A stretch of 64,000 bases of DNA from Paenibacillus solanacearum (GCF_910593845.1 NZ_CAJVAS010000007.1:1-64000), one strand, 5' to 3'; counted from the first letter of the stretch, positions 43,249 through 51,783 are shown. Numbers and translations are program-made. The notes: generated by a model from the sequence alone, not told the origin.

Positions 43249-43833
43249 CTATACCATCTTCCATTTGGCCAGCATGATGCCGAACGCAAAACCGACCAAC
43301 AAACAAAACCACAGCAGCGTAAGCAGCATGCCGACGATATAGCGGATAACCGCCGCCTCTCCTCCCGCATCTTCCGGCATGCGCCACAGCAGCACACTGG
43401 CCGCCGTGCCGAACGGAAACGCCATCAACGCGACGAACTCTTTATATTCCATCAGCACCCAGTGACCGGCGGGAGCGTGGAGCTTCAGCCATTCCGAAGC
43501 TCCGTCGGGCGCCTGATAGCCGGCATACAGCCAATTCGCCGTGACAATGGTGCCAAGCGTCAGCACATTCGTCAGCAGCAATCGCTGCTGCAGCTTTTTC
43601 TTGGCCGTGCCGCTGCCCCTGGCATACCCGTAATAAGCGTGCATCGCATACGTCGACAGCAGCAGCGTCAAGGACGCTCCCAACCCGTGCAGCATCGACG
43701 CCGTACGCTGGTAGCCGGGTCCGAACATGTTGACGAGCGGAACGAGCAGCAAAAACAATACCGCCATCACCCCTTGCGCCGCCGCTACATCCTTATAGAA
43801 AACTTTGTCCTTCCTCGCACCCTGTCCGCTCAT
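43249..43833 (-). CDS. Membrane protein of phosphoesterase operon (A)
   Basis: A 194-residue protein with four to five hydrophobic segments (VMAVLFLLLVPLVNMFGPGY, HGLGASLTLLLSTYAMHAYY, LTLGTIVTANWLYAGY, IVGMLLTLLWFCLLVGFAFG). The start overlaps the stop of the metallophosphoesterase by four bases, so the pair is translationally coupled. His-containing spans such as SMLHGLGASLTLL and APAGHWVLMEYKEFVAL resemble heme or quinone membrane proteins in a general way, but no motif proves this. Function unknown. Confidence 0.75.
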   Translation of the reverse strand: MSGQGARKDKVFYKDVAAAQGVMAVLFLLLVPLVNMFGPGYQRTASMLHGLGASLTLLLSTYAMHAYYGYARGSGTAKKKLQQRLLLTNVLTLGTIVTANWLYAGYQAPDGASEWLKLHAPAGHWVLMEYKEFVALMAFPFGTAASVLLWRMPEDAGGEAAVIRYIVGMLLTLLWFCLLVGFAFGIMLAKWKMV

Positions 43834-44870
43834 CGCTCCACCGTGAACGAGTCGATCTCGTTCCCTTGTAAATCATACACCCGATGAATCGCCTGCCGCC
43901 CTTTCACGTCCACAACCATGTAATGATAGCTCGCTTTCGGGCCGACAACGACCTGCTTCGTTTCTTTGCCCGCAGATGTGAGCGGCGCGCCGGCTCCGCC
44001 GATCGTCACTTGATAGATCTTGTTCTCATAACGATATCCGCTGCCGTCGAAAGCGCTGTCGATTTCTCGCCTGTTGTAGTTATGCTCGTGACCGACCAGT
44101 ACAGCCGTCACCCGATAACGGTCGAACAGCGACCACAGCGCGTCGCGCGAAGCCGGGTCCTTATCCAGCGAATCGCCGAGATGCGCTCCGATCGGGTACG
44201 CCGGTACATGGAACTGCACGAAGATATGCCGTTTCTCCGCCGTCTTCAACTGCTGTTCGAGCCAGGCAAGCTGCTCCCCGTCGATCGCATAAGCCTTCGC
44301 TGCATTTCTGCGGTCGGAATTGAGCGTAATGAATCTTGCATTCTCGTAATCGAACGAATAGACCGTTTTCCCGAATCCCGGAAGTTGCTCCTTCGGCAGC
44401 GTCGGGAACGCTTCGGTAAACAGCTTCTCGTTATGTTCATGATTGCCGAGCGTCGGATACACGTTCGTCATGGGCATATAATCGTCGACGATACGTTTCC
44501 AGTGATCCAACTGTCCGGCGACGTCCGAACCGCCGGAGACTTGATCTCCGGTAAAGAGCAGGAAGCTCGCCGGCGGCGATAATGCCTTGACGTTGTCCAG
44601 CAGCGCGCGCATCGTCTTCTCGTTCGTTCCGTTCGAAGAACCCCGGCTGTCGCCCATGACTACGAAACGGAATGGCTTCTCCTCCGCAGCCTGTTTGTCT
44701 GCGCCCGCTCCGGGCAGGACAGTCCCCGCGCGCGCTGTCTCAGGCGCTACGGCCTTCCCTCCCCCGTTCGGCGGTGCGCTTGCGCACCCGGTAGCGAGCA
44801 TCCATACGGCAAGCGTCACGCAGATGGCCTTTCCTGTTTTTTTCCGGCGAACGCATCCTTCCCGGTTCAT
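43830..44870 (-). CDS. Lipoprotein metallophosphoesterase
   Basis: Surface lipoprotein phosphatase of 346 residues (lipobox ATGC, Cys29). All calcineurin-type metal motifs are intact: VVMGDSRG (Asp), FTGDQVSGG, PTLGNHEHNE, VQFHVPAY and VGHEHNYNRREI, a purple-acid/YvnB-type pattern. It would use two metal ions to hydrolyse phosphoesters outside the cell. It is the first gene of a tightly coupled five-gene operon that also encodes a degenerate relative. A cre-like TGTAAGCGCTT lies about 80 bases upstream. Substrate is unknown. Confidence 0.92.
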   Translation of the reverse strand: MNREGCVRRKKTGKAICVTLAVWMLATGCASAPPNGGGKAVAPETARAGTVLPGAGADKQAAEEKPFRFVVMGDSRGSSNGTNEKTMRALLDNVKALSPPASFLLFTGDQVSGGSDVAGQLDHWKRIVDDYMPMTNVYPTLGNHEHNEKLFTEAFPTLPKEQLPGFGKTVYSFDYENARFITLNSDRRNAAKAYAIDGEQLAWLEQQLKTAEKRHIFVQFHVPAYPIGAHLGDSLDKDPASRDALWSLFDRYRVTAVLVGHEHNYNRREIDSAFDGSGYRYENKIYQVTIGGAGAPLTSAGKETKQVVVGPKASYHYMVVDVKGRQAIHRVYDLQGNEIDSFTVER

Positions 44871-45228
44871 CCTTGCTTCCTCCCAGCGGATTGGAATATT
44901 CCATAATTAACTTATTTTTCTATCGTCTCTTCTGCAAGTCTAGCAAATGTAAGCGCTTCTGCCAATGGAAATTGCGCAGGAGCGATCCGCCGCCCGCAAC
45001 CGCCGGTTCCGCACAGGTCATGGGTACAAAAATCCGCGATTCGCTGCGAATTATATGACAAGCGACATGCTCTCGACCCGGCGATTGCCGGCGTTTCCGG
45101 ATCGAATCGGTCTCCTGCGCCGCATATACAACCGTTTTTTTCCTGTGTGTGGTTTTTTTTAGGAAATATTTAAAATCTATGATATGATGAACATAACTGC
45201 GAAAATTAGAAGCGTTAGGAGAATATGC
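44871..45228. other. Divergent intergenic region
   Basis: About 358 bases with no supported gene. It holds a cre-like element TGTAAGCGCTT (44948-44958) on the side of the metallophosphoesterase operon and, on the other side, a -10 TATGAT at 45183-45188 and a ribosome site TTAGGAGAAT before the methyltransferase gene. Confidence 0.4.
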
Positions 45229-45798
45229 ATGGATCTGAACACGACCATTCAAGAGAAGTTTCTGTTCCTATACAAGTTTCTTAGCTCTCCCAAACAAATT
45301 GGAAGCGTTACCCCAAGCTCCTCGTATTTATGCAAAAAGATGGTTCAATCCGTTCCCTGGGACCACGTCCAGAACGTGGCCGAGCTCGGCTGCGGCACCG
45401 GCGCGCTAACCCGATATATTCAGCAAGCGAGAAAGCCTGGAACGAAGGTGTTGTTGTTCGAAAAGGAAGCCCACCTTCAAACGCAAATTGCTGCGCGTTA
45501 TCCGGAGTTCCCCTGTTACGGAGAAGCGAGCCAGCTGGACGCCGTCCTTCAGAAGGAAGGAATCGAATCGCTTGACTGCATATTGAGCGGGCTGCCTTTC
45601 TTCAACTTTCCTCAAGAGCTCCGCGACGTCCTGATGAATCAAATTCACCAGAATTTGAAAAAAGACGGGCTGTTTATCGCTTTTCAATATTCGAAGCAAA
45701 TGAAGAAGCAGCTATCCGACCGATTTGACATCCAAGAGATTCATTTCGTTCCGATGAATATTCCGCCCGCGTTTGTATATGTCTGCCGCAAACGATAG
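45229..45798 (+). CDS. Class I SAM-dependent methyltransferase
   Basis: A 189-residue methyltransferase with motif I VAELGCGTGALTRYI (SAM binding) and a following acidic VLLFEKEAHL. The overall layout (SPKQIGSVTPSSSYLCKKMV at the start, LDCILSGLPFFNFP, LKKDGLFIAFQYS) resembles the PmtA/rRNA adenine dimethylase-like group that includes phospholipid N-methyltransferases, so a phospholipid substrate is possible. ATG at 45229 has AGGAGA seven bases upstream; longer starts are rejected. No operon partner. Confidence 0.88.
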   Translation: MDLNTTIQEKFLFLYKFLSSPKQIGSVTPSSSYLCKKMVQSVPWDHVQNVAELGCGTGALTRYIQQARKPGTKVLLFEKEAHLQTQIAARYPEFPCYGEASQLDAVLQKEGIESLDCILSGLPFFNFPQELRDVLMNQIHQNLKKDGLFIAFQYSKQMKKQLSDRFDIQEIHFVPMNIPPAFVYVCRKR

Positions 45799-45907
45799 CA
45801 ATACCCTCCCGCTGCCTATTTTGCCTGGATAAGTATCCCGGCTTCGGCACAGCGCATAGTCTGTTGTATCGGTACCGTACAACGATGAGCTGAAAGGGAG
45901 AACGATC

Positions 45908-46243
45908 ATGCGCAAGGAAGAAACCCGTTCATACCAGTATCCTTCCGGATACCGTTACCCGCCTTATTATCACTATCCGTACTATCCGTACTACCCGTAC
46001 TATCCTTATCCATATTATCCGCATTATCATCATGGTCCTTATTATCCGGGCTATCCCGGCTACGCTCCGGGTCATCACAATCATCATCACGGCTATCCCG
46101 GCCACTACCCGGGCGGCGGCCATCACGGACCCTCGTCAGGACATCATAGTGACGGGCACCATGGACACCATCACGGCGGACAGAGCCGCGGCCAACGAAA
46201 CGCTCAACGAAACGGTCCAAAAATCGGACAAAAAAAGAAATAA
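45908..46243 (+). CDS. Tyr/His/Pro/Gly-rich low-complexity protein
   Basis: A 111-residue protein with a strong ribosome site (GAAAGGGAG). Residues ~10-45 are Tyr/Pro repeats (YPYYPYYPYYPYPYYPHYHH), residues 45-95 His/Gly/Pro repeats (GHHNHHHGYPGHYPGGGHHG), and the tail is Arg/Gln/Lys rich. Such composition is common for spore coat and exosporium proteins that are cross-linked through tyrosine or bind metals through histidine. Spore coat assignment is inferred from composition only; no sigma-K promoter could be confirmed. It ends at a bidirectional terminator. Confidence 0.7.
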   Translation: MRKEETRSYQYPSGYRYPPYYHYPYYPYYPYYPYPYYPHYHHGPYYPGYPGYAPGHHNHHHGYPGHYPGGGHHGPSSGHHSDGHHGHHHGGQSRGQRNAQRNGPKIGQKKK

Positions 46244-46249
46244 AAAATG

Positions 46250-46292
46250 CAAAAAGACCCGCTTCCGGTTCATACCAGGCGGGTCTTCTTGA
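46250..46292. terminator. Bidirectional terminator between Tyr-rich gene and uxaC
   Basis: AAGACCCGC (46254-46262) and GCGGGTCTT (46279-46287) pair, with TTCTTG on the plus side and TTTTTGCATTTTTTA on the minus side. It serves the two convergent genes. Confidence 0.85.
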
Positions 46293-46302
46293 TCATTGAA
46301 GC

Positions 46303-47715
46303 TTACAAACCGAAATCGAAATAATCTTTGGCGTTATTGTACGAGACCGCTTGAACGATTCCCCCCAGCAGCTCCATATCGTCCGGAGCTTCGCCGTTCT
46401 CGACCCATTCGCCGATCAGATTGCACAACAATCTGCGGAAATATTCATGTCTCGTATAGGACAAGAAGCTTCGGGAATCGGTCAGCATGCCGACGAAACG
46501 GCTGAGAAGTCCAAGATTGGCCAGCGCCTTCATCTGATCCAGCATGCCGTCAAGCGTATCGTTAAACCACCAGGCGGAACCGAACTGGATTTTACCCGCA
46601 ACGCCGCCGCCTTGATAACTGCCGATAATCGTACCGAGCACGTAATTGTCTTTCGGGTTGAGCGAGTACAAAATCGTCTTCGGCAGCGCGTCTTCGGCGT
46701 CAAGCGCGTCCAGCAGACGAACGAGCGGCTGCGCGATCAAGCTGTCGTTGATCGAATCGTAGCCGGTGTCCGGTCCGAGCTTGCCGAACATCCGCGTGTT
46801 GTTGTTGCGATGCGCGTTGATATGGAACTGCATCGCCCAGCCGAGCTCGGCATACAGCTTGCCGAGGAACGTCAGCGTATACGTTTTGTATTGTTTTTCT
46901 TCTTCGAGGCTTACCGCTTCGCCTTTCAGCGCTTTGGCAAAAATCGCAGCGGCGGCCTCTTTGGTCGTTTCCGCATAGGCTACATAATCGAGGGCATGGT
47001 CGGATACCCGTCCGCCGACGGAATGGAAAAACCGCACGCGCGATTCCAAAGCCGCCAGCAAATCATCGTATCCGCTTATTGTGCCGCCAGCCACTTCCCC
47101 GAGCTTCTCCACCCATGGCAGGAACGTCGCCCGGTTGATCTCGAGTCCTTTGTCCGGACGGAACGAAGGCAGCACCTTGCAGTCGAAGCCTTCGATTTCC
47201 TTGATCTTGATATGGTATTCGAGCGTGTCAGTCGGATCATCCGTCGTGCAGACGACCTTAACGCCCGATTTCGTGATCAGATCGCGCGCGGCGAACCCTT
47301 CGCCGCTCAGCTGCGCATTGACATTCTCCCAGATGGCAGGCGCATTCTTCTCGTTGATCAAATCGTATACGCCGAAGAAACGCTGCAGCTCCAGATGGGA
47401 CCAATGATACAGCGGATTGCCAATCGTCATCGGCACCGTCTTCGCCCAGGCGAGAAAACGGTCGTAATCGCTCGCGCCGTCGCCTCCGGTCACGTACTTC
47501 TCTTCCGCGCCGTTCGCTCTCATCGCGCGCCACTTGTAATGATCGCCGTACAGCCACGCTTCGGTAATGTTCTTGAACCGCTTGTTCTCATAAATTTCCT
47601 GCGGGCTCAAATGGCAGTGATAGTCGATAATCGGCATCTGCTTCGCGTATTCGTGATACAGCTTCTCCGCCGTCTTGTTTTTAAGCAAAAAGTTGTCGTC
47701 CAGAAACTTTTTCAT
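46303..47715 (-). CDS. uxaC: Glucuronate/galacturonate isomerase
   Basis: Converts D-glucuronate to D-fructuronate and D-galacturonate to D-tagaturonate, the entry step of uronate catabolism. About 470 residues. Amidohydrolase-like UxaC features are seen: MPIIDYHCHLSPQEIYENKR near the N-terminus (metal His pair), GEGFAARDLITKSGVKVVCTTDDPTD-type region, QFHINAHRNNNTRMF and a late LSRFVGMLTDSRSFLSY. ATG at 47715 follows GGAAGG by eight bases; the GTG nine bases upstream overlaps that site. It is downstream of uxaE, about 80 bases apart, likely in one operon. Confidence 0.95.
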   Translation of the reverse strand: MKKFLDDNFLLKNKTAEKLYHEYAKQMPIIDYHCHLSPQEIYENKRFKNITEAWLYGDHYKWRAMRANGAEEKYVTGGDGASDYDRFLAWAKTVPMTIGNPLYHWSHLELQRFFGVYDLINEKNAPAIWENVNAQLSGEGFAARDLITKSGVKVVCTTDDPTDTLEYHIKIKEIEGFDCKVLPSFRPDKGLEINRATFLPWVEKLGEVAGGTISGYDDLLAALESRVRFFHSVGGRVSDHALDYVAYAETTKEAAAAIFAKALKGEAVSLEEEKQYKTYTLTFLGKLYAELGWAMQFHINAHRNNNTRMFGKLGPDTGYDSINDSLIAQPLVRLLDALDAEDALPKTILYSLNPKDNYVLGTIIGSYQGGGVAGKIQFGSAWWFNDTLDGMLDQMKALANLGLLSRFVGMLTDSRSFLSYTRHEYFRRLLCNLIGEWVENGEAPDDMELLGGIVQAVSYNNAKDYFDFGL

Positions 47716-47796
47716 CGAAGGCACCTTCCTTTTTCATTTATCGGCATACAGGCCTTTTATCGCTTGTATTCCCCACCCGCGAGGCTCCCTGCGCGG

Positions 47797-49299
47797 TTAC
47801 TTGCCGAGCAAGTCCAAATGTTTGCCGATATGCGAAATCAGCGACTGCGCATACGCTTCCTCCTGCTCGCTGAGCGTGCGGAAAAACGCGTCCTTGAACA
47901 GCGAATTTCCTTGCGCGTCCTTCGCCTGCAGTAAAATGCCGTACGTAATATGGATGAGCTGGCGCGCGTTGTTCTCGTTCATGTACGTATCCGCCAAATC
48001 GGCGTCGGCCACCTGATCGAGCGGCGCAATTTGGCTCAGGTCGGTCGTCACATGGTAGTAAGCGGTCGCTTCTTCGAAGTGCTCCAGCGCGTATTGATGC
48101 ATGCTGCGGTACAGGGACGGGTTCACCTTCGCCACGGTGCGGACGGCTTCCAGCCAATTGGTGCCGGCCGTTTTCACATGGAAGCGGCCCTTCGTATACT
48201 TGCCGATGATCGGGAACACGCTGAACTTGTCGCTGCCCGAGTGAATGCTCAGCTTGTAGCCGAAATCGTCGGCAATGCCCGCATGGATGACAAGCTCCTT
48301 CTCGAACTGGGCGATATCGCCGATATAGTCAATGCCCTTCTGGAATTCACCGCAGAAACGGGGCGCCATGCTGTAAATGGTCAAGCCGCGGTTGTACAGT
48401 TCTTTGGCTACGAAGAAATGCGATTCCGGCGCGGTCGGCGTCATCGTCTCGTCGATCGAGATTTCGAAGTCGACCTCACGCGCTGCGTTTTTGATGTAAG
48501 TGACGTAAATATGCTCCATGAAATCGATCGCGGCGGCATAGATCAGCACGTTTTTGATCAGCGTCTCGCGGTCGAAAGCAATCGACGCGCCAGCGACCGG
48601 GAATGCCTGGTTCAAGTAACGGGACTCGTAGTGGCTGCGGACGGATTCCGGAAGCTTCGCATATTTGGCTTCTTGCTCTGCCGCAGTCGTACCTTCCACG
48701 CTGTTGTCAATTTTCTCCGAGCAATCGAGCGTCAGCATCGTAAAGCCAAGGCCCAGCGCCATCTCGATATCGGCCTCCACCTTCAAGTGGTCGCCGTCCG
48801 CACCGAAGCCGTCTTTGTATCCTTCCTGAAACGCGGCGTAGCAAGCAGCGTCAACGACCTGCTTGTAGTCGCGGCCGGTCAGGTTCAGCTCGCGAATGCT
48901 TTGCTGCGCCAAAATCGGCCGAACGTTACGGCCTTTGACCGTGCGAATATGACCCGGGGACGCAATGCCCAGACGGTCGCCCAGACCGATCGTGGCGATC
49001 TGCGTGCCGAACGCGCGCGGCACCGTATAGTCGAAGTATTGGTTCAATACGAGACGGTTCTCGTGTGAAAGCGGACACAATTTTACGCCGTCCTGTACTT
49101 CGCCGTGCAGCGCGTCGTATAGCGGGCCTTGACCTGCGGCTGCGATATATTTGACATGGCTGTCCAAATCTTTGATCATGACGAGCTTCGTCTCGCCGGA
49201 CGTCTCCAATGATTGTTCATATACTTTCACACCGCTGCCGTTTGCATTCGAAAGCGTGCCTGCGATTAATGCTTCTGCGATCGGTTGGAACTTACCCAT
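47797..49299 (-). CDS. uxaE: Tagaturonate epimerase family protein
   Basis: About 500 residues, matching the tagaturonate epimerase (UxaE) family described in Thermotoga-type uronate pathways, which converts D-tagaturonate to D-fructuronate. Characteristic stretches: GIASPGHIRTVKGRNVRPIL, GADGDHLKVEADIEMALGLG, EISIDETMTPTAPESHFFVA, and KLSIHSGSDKFSVFPIIGKY. Paired with uxaC it lets galacturonate enter the fructuronate branch instead of using UxaB/UxaA. ATG follows AGGAGGTTTCACTC. It is divergent from an AraC-type regulator that is the likely activator. The later genes (uxuA/uxuB, kdgK/kdgA) are not in the window. Confidence 0.88.
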   Translation of the reverse strand: MGKFQPIAEALIAGTLSNANGSGVKVYEQSLETSGETKLVMIKDLDSHVKYIAAAGQGPLYDALHGEVQDGVKLCPLSHENRLVLNQYFDYTVPRAFGTQIATIGLGDRLGIASPGHIRTVKGRNVRPILAQQSIRELNLTGRDYKQVVDAACYAAFQEGYKDGFGADGDHLKVEADIEMALGLGFTMLTLDCSEKIDNSVEGTTAAEQEAKYAKLPESVRSHYESRYLNQAFPVAGASIAFDRETLIKNVLIYAAAIDFMEHIYVTYIKNAAREVDFEISIDETMTPTAPESHFFVAKELYNRGLTIYSMAPRFCGEFQKGIDYIGDIAQFEKELVIHAGIADDFGYKLSIHSGSDKFSVFPIIGKYTKGRFHVKTAGTNWLEAVRTVAKVNPSLYRSMHQYALEHFEEATAYYHVTTDLSQIAPLDQVADADLADTYMNENNARQLIHITYGILLQAKDAQGNSLFKDAFFRTLSEQEEAYAQSLISHIGKHLDLLGK

Positions 49300-49481
49300 G
49301 AGTGAAACCTCCTAAGTTTATTATCACCTCTTTCATCATATCGCAATAATAGTTTAGTTTCTCTACCGATCTTGCTCTATTTTATATTACCTATGCATAT
49401 TTTGCTGTAAAGCGGAACCGCGATCTGTTATTATGGAGGGGTGTGATACCTATTTCGGATCATCCGCGAGGAGGCTTACGA

Positions 49482-50330
49482 ATGAGCGAAACGATAGAAC
49501 TGAATTACGGCGCGGAGGAAGACGATTTTTATATACAGCATGTCAAACGGACGGAGCCGTTCGAACGGACGAATCATTTTCACGGCACGTACGAGGTATA
49601 CTATTTGATATCCGGTCAGCGAACCTATTTTATTAAAGATCGCTCCTATTTGATCTCGCCGGGCGATCTCGTATTCATCAACAAGCTGGATCTGCACAAA
49701 ACGTCGGACGTCGGCGAACCCGGTCATGAGCGGGTCGTGATCAACTTCAGCGACCGGTTTCTCGGCAGTGATCATCCCTTGTATACACCTGCGCTGTTCG
49801 CGGCTTTCCAGCATCCGTCTCACGTGTTCCGGTTGAAGCTGCAGGACCAGCTGTTCGTACAGCACATCCTTAAGCGAATGACCCAGGAGCTGAAGGAAAA
49901 AGCGACAGGCTACGAGACGTACGTCAAGCTGCTGCTAATGGAGCTGCTGCTGTTCGCCGGGCGCTGCTCGGAAAAGCAGGAAACGGTATCGTTCGAGCAT
50001 CGAAGCCCGATGCACAAAAAAATCTCGGAAGTGGTGCGCCATATTAATGACAGCTTCCACGAGCCGCTTACCCTCGCCGGGCTGTCGGAGCGGTTCTACA
50101 TGAGTCCGTTTTACTTGAGCCGCGCATTCCGCGAAGTCACCGGCTTCACCTTCGTCGAATATGTCAACACGACTCGAATTAAGGAAGCGCAGCGGCTCTT
50201 GAAGGAAACGAACATGAAAATTATCGAAATTGCAGATGCCGTCGGCTTCGAGAATATCGCCCATTTCGGCCGGATGTTCAAGAAACTGGCGCGGCTGACG
50301 CCGTTGGAATACCGCAAATTGAACCGTTAA
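49482..50330 (+). CDS. AraC-family regulator of uronate genes
   Basis: A 282-residue AraC/XylS-type regulator. The N-terminal cupin sensor has FHGTYEVYYLISGQRTYFIK and ISPGDLVFINKLDLHKT; the C-terminal ~100 residues carry two HTH motifs (LAGLSERFYMSPFYLSRAFR and EIADAVGFENIAHFGRMFKK). ATG at 49482 follows GAGGAGG by seven bases. It is divergent from uxaE-uxaC, so it probably activates them in response to a uronate or oligouronate. It is paralogous to the AraC regulator near 55 kb, with an almost identical FIKDRSYL segment. Confidence 0.92.
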   Translation: MSETIELNYGAEEDDFYIQHVKRTEPFERTNHFHGTYEVYYLISGQRTYFIKDRSYLISPGDLVFINKLDLHKTSDVGEPGHERVVINFSDRFLGSDHPLYTPALFAAFQHPSHVFRLKLQDQLFVQHILKRMTQELKEKATGYETYVKLLLMELLLFAGRCSEKQETVSFEHRSPMHKKISEVVRHINDSFHEPLTLAGLSERFYMSPFYLSRAFREVTGFTFVEYVNTTRIKEAQRLLKETNMKIIEIADAVGFENIAHFGRMFKKLARLTPLEYRKLNR

Positions 50331-50381
50331 GCACAAACTTTCGTCTATACTGACGGAACGCTGATATCTTGCCGGCCTATC

Positions 50382-50409
50382 TTGAATCGCTGTGCGCCTG
50401 TGATATACT
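50382..50409 (+). promoter_or_regulatory. Promoter of TagO-like gene
   Basis: -35 TTGAAT (50382-50387), 16-base spacer, extended -10 TGATATACT (hexamer 50404-50409). Transcription should start near 50416, which rules out translation from the in-frame TTG at 50410 that overlaps the promoter. Confidence 0.7.
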
Positions 50410-50457
50410 TTGAGTAGCGTATTTCCAATTCATGGGGCACTATATGGAGGGATTGTT

Positions 50458-51417
50458 ATTACTTATTTCGCCGCATTTTTGATGTCGTTTCTAATTGTGC
50501 TCTTCCTTATACCTCCGTTGCGAAAATTGGCGTTTCGCATCGATTTTGTGGACAAGCCTAAGCAGGATGTCGAACGGAAGCTGCACCGCGAGCCGATTCC
50601 TTTAACTGCTGGCTTCGCCATCTTCGCAGGGATCGTCTGTACGAATCTCGCATTTATCAAGGATGACTGGAAGCAATCGCTTGGCCTTCTGGGCGGGGCC
50701 CTGCTCATTCTCGCCATCGGCACGATTGACGATTGGTACAAGACGCACGGCAAGGAGTTCCCCGCGCTCCCGAAGTTTGTGGTACAGCTGTCGGCTGCTG
50801 TGATCGTGTACTATTCGGGCATCGTCTTTTACGGATTTAACAATCCGTTCACAGGGCAAGATATTTTGCTCCCAGTATGGCTGCAATTTTTCCTGACTGT
50901 CACGTGGATCTTCGGTGTAACCACCGTTATCAATTTCTCCGACGGCATGGACGGATTGGCGGGGGGATTGTCGGCGATTGCCGCGGTCACGCTGTTCATC
51001 GTGGCGGCGACCAAAGGGCAGTCCGAGTCGGCCATGATGGCGATCATTCTTGTCGGAGCCGCGCTTGCGTATTTGCGATACAACAAGCCGCCGGCCAAAG
51101 TATTCATGGGCGATGCGGGAGCGACGCTGTTCGGATTCCTGCTCGGCGTCATCGCGCTCGACGGCGCGTTCAAGCAGGCGACGGTGCTGTCGCTGCTCAT
51201 CCCAATTTTGGCGCTCGGCGTACCGATCTTTGACAATTTGTTCGTCGTGGTCAAACGGATGCTGAACGGAAAGCCGATCTACCAAGCGGATGCAAGCCAG
51301 GCGCATTACCGGCTGCTGCGCACCGGGCTAAGCCCGAAACAAGTCGTGTTGTTTCTATGCTTGATCAACACGTGCTTCGGACTCACGTCGATTATTTTGC
51401 TCCTCCTAAACGTATAG
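50458..51417 (+). CDS. tagO: TagO/WecA-like GlcNAc-1-phosphate transferase, apparent AUU start
   Basis: Membrane enzyme that transfers GlcNAc-1-phosphate to undecaprenyl phosphate, first step of teichoic acid or other wall glycopolymer synthesis. About 320 residues, 10-11 spans. Family motifs are AIGTIDDWYK (Asp pair), NFSDGMDGLAGGLS, VFMGDAGATLFGF and a late His-containing QAHYRLL. Family proteins begin a few residues before the first span, which here is TYFAAFLMSFLIVLF. No ATG, GTG or TTG lies in a proper place: GGAGGG (50446-50451) is followed after six bases by ATT, the likely start. A downstream ATG at 50482 would delete half of the first span. Confidence 0.85.
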   Translation: MTYFAAFLMSFLIVLFLIPPLRKLAFRIDFVDKPKQDVERKLHREPIPLTAGFAIFAGIVCTNLAFIKDDWKQSLGLLGGALLILAIGTIDDWYKTHGKEFPALPKFVVQLSAAVIVYYSGIVFYGFNNPFTGQDILLPVWLQFFLTVTWIFGVTTVINFSDGMDGLAGGLSAIAAVTLFIVAATKGQSESAMMAIILVGAALAYLRYNKPPAKVFMGDAGATLFGFLLGVIALDGAFKQATVLSLLIPILALGVPIFDNLFVVVKRMLNGKPIYQADASQAHYRLLRTGLSPKQVVLFLCLINTCFGLTSIILLLLNV

Positions 51418-51452
51418 ACCGTGTACACGTAGTACACGGCCTCATTTCTTCT
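51416..51452 (+). terminator. Terminator of TagO-like gene
   Basis: ACCGTGTAC and GTACACGG pair around five bases, followed by a T-rich stretch CATTTCTTCTT, directly after the stop codon. Confidence 0.6.
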
Positions 51453-51464
51453 TACATATCTTCA

Positions 51465-51695
51465 TTACGAAATTTGTGTGCCTTTCTTCAGCGTTTTCTG
51501 GTCGGGGTTCGTGTTGACGAGCAGCGGCAGCATCCTCATGCCGCGGACCATCGGCGCATGGCATTGCCAGCAAACCGGCGCTTGCTCAAAAGCGAAATTG
51601 TCGCGCATCCAGCCTTTGCATCCTTCCGTTTGGCAGTACCATATTGCGGTGTTTTCCTGAGGAAGCTCCTCCGCCGATTTTTTCCGAAAATTCAT
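51465..51695 (-). CDS. YdjO-like cold-inducible protein
   Basis: A 76-residue protein of the YdjO family, seen next to cold-shock genes in Bacilli. The core IWYCQTEGCKGWMRDNFAFE and VCWQCHAPM carry two CxxC-like cysteine pairs that likely bind zinc. ATG at 51695 has AAGGAGGGGG seven bases upstream. It lies downstream of the cspA-like gene on the same strand, separated by a terminator, so it may be expressed partly by read-through. Molecular role unknown. Confidence 0.85.
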   Translation of the reverse strand: MNFRKKSAEELPQENTAIWYCQTEGCKGWMRDNFAFEQAPVCWQCHAPMVRGMRMLPLLVNTNPDQKTLKKGTQIS

Positions 51696-51783
51696 GCGTT
51701 CCCCCTCCTTTGATTCAAAGCAGTAAAACCTGAAGGTTTGCATGGCAAACCCGCTTCGTAAGCCAGAAATTTTTCCTTATATA

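Noticed and set aside
45940-46180. Short TAT/CCG and CAT repeats suggesting a satellite or CRISPR
   Set aside because: They encode the Tyr/Pro and His/Gly repeats of a protein with a good start; repeat spacing is not CRISPR-like.
46351-47934. Long plus-strand frame opposite uxaC
   Set aside because: Mirror frame of a clear isomerase gene; no ribosome site or family motifs.
50410-50457. TTG at 50410 as start of the TagO-like gene
   Set aside because: It overlaps the promoter and has no ribosome site; the extra residues do not match homologues.
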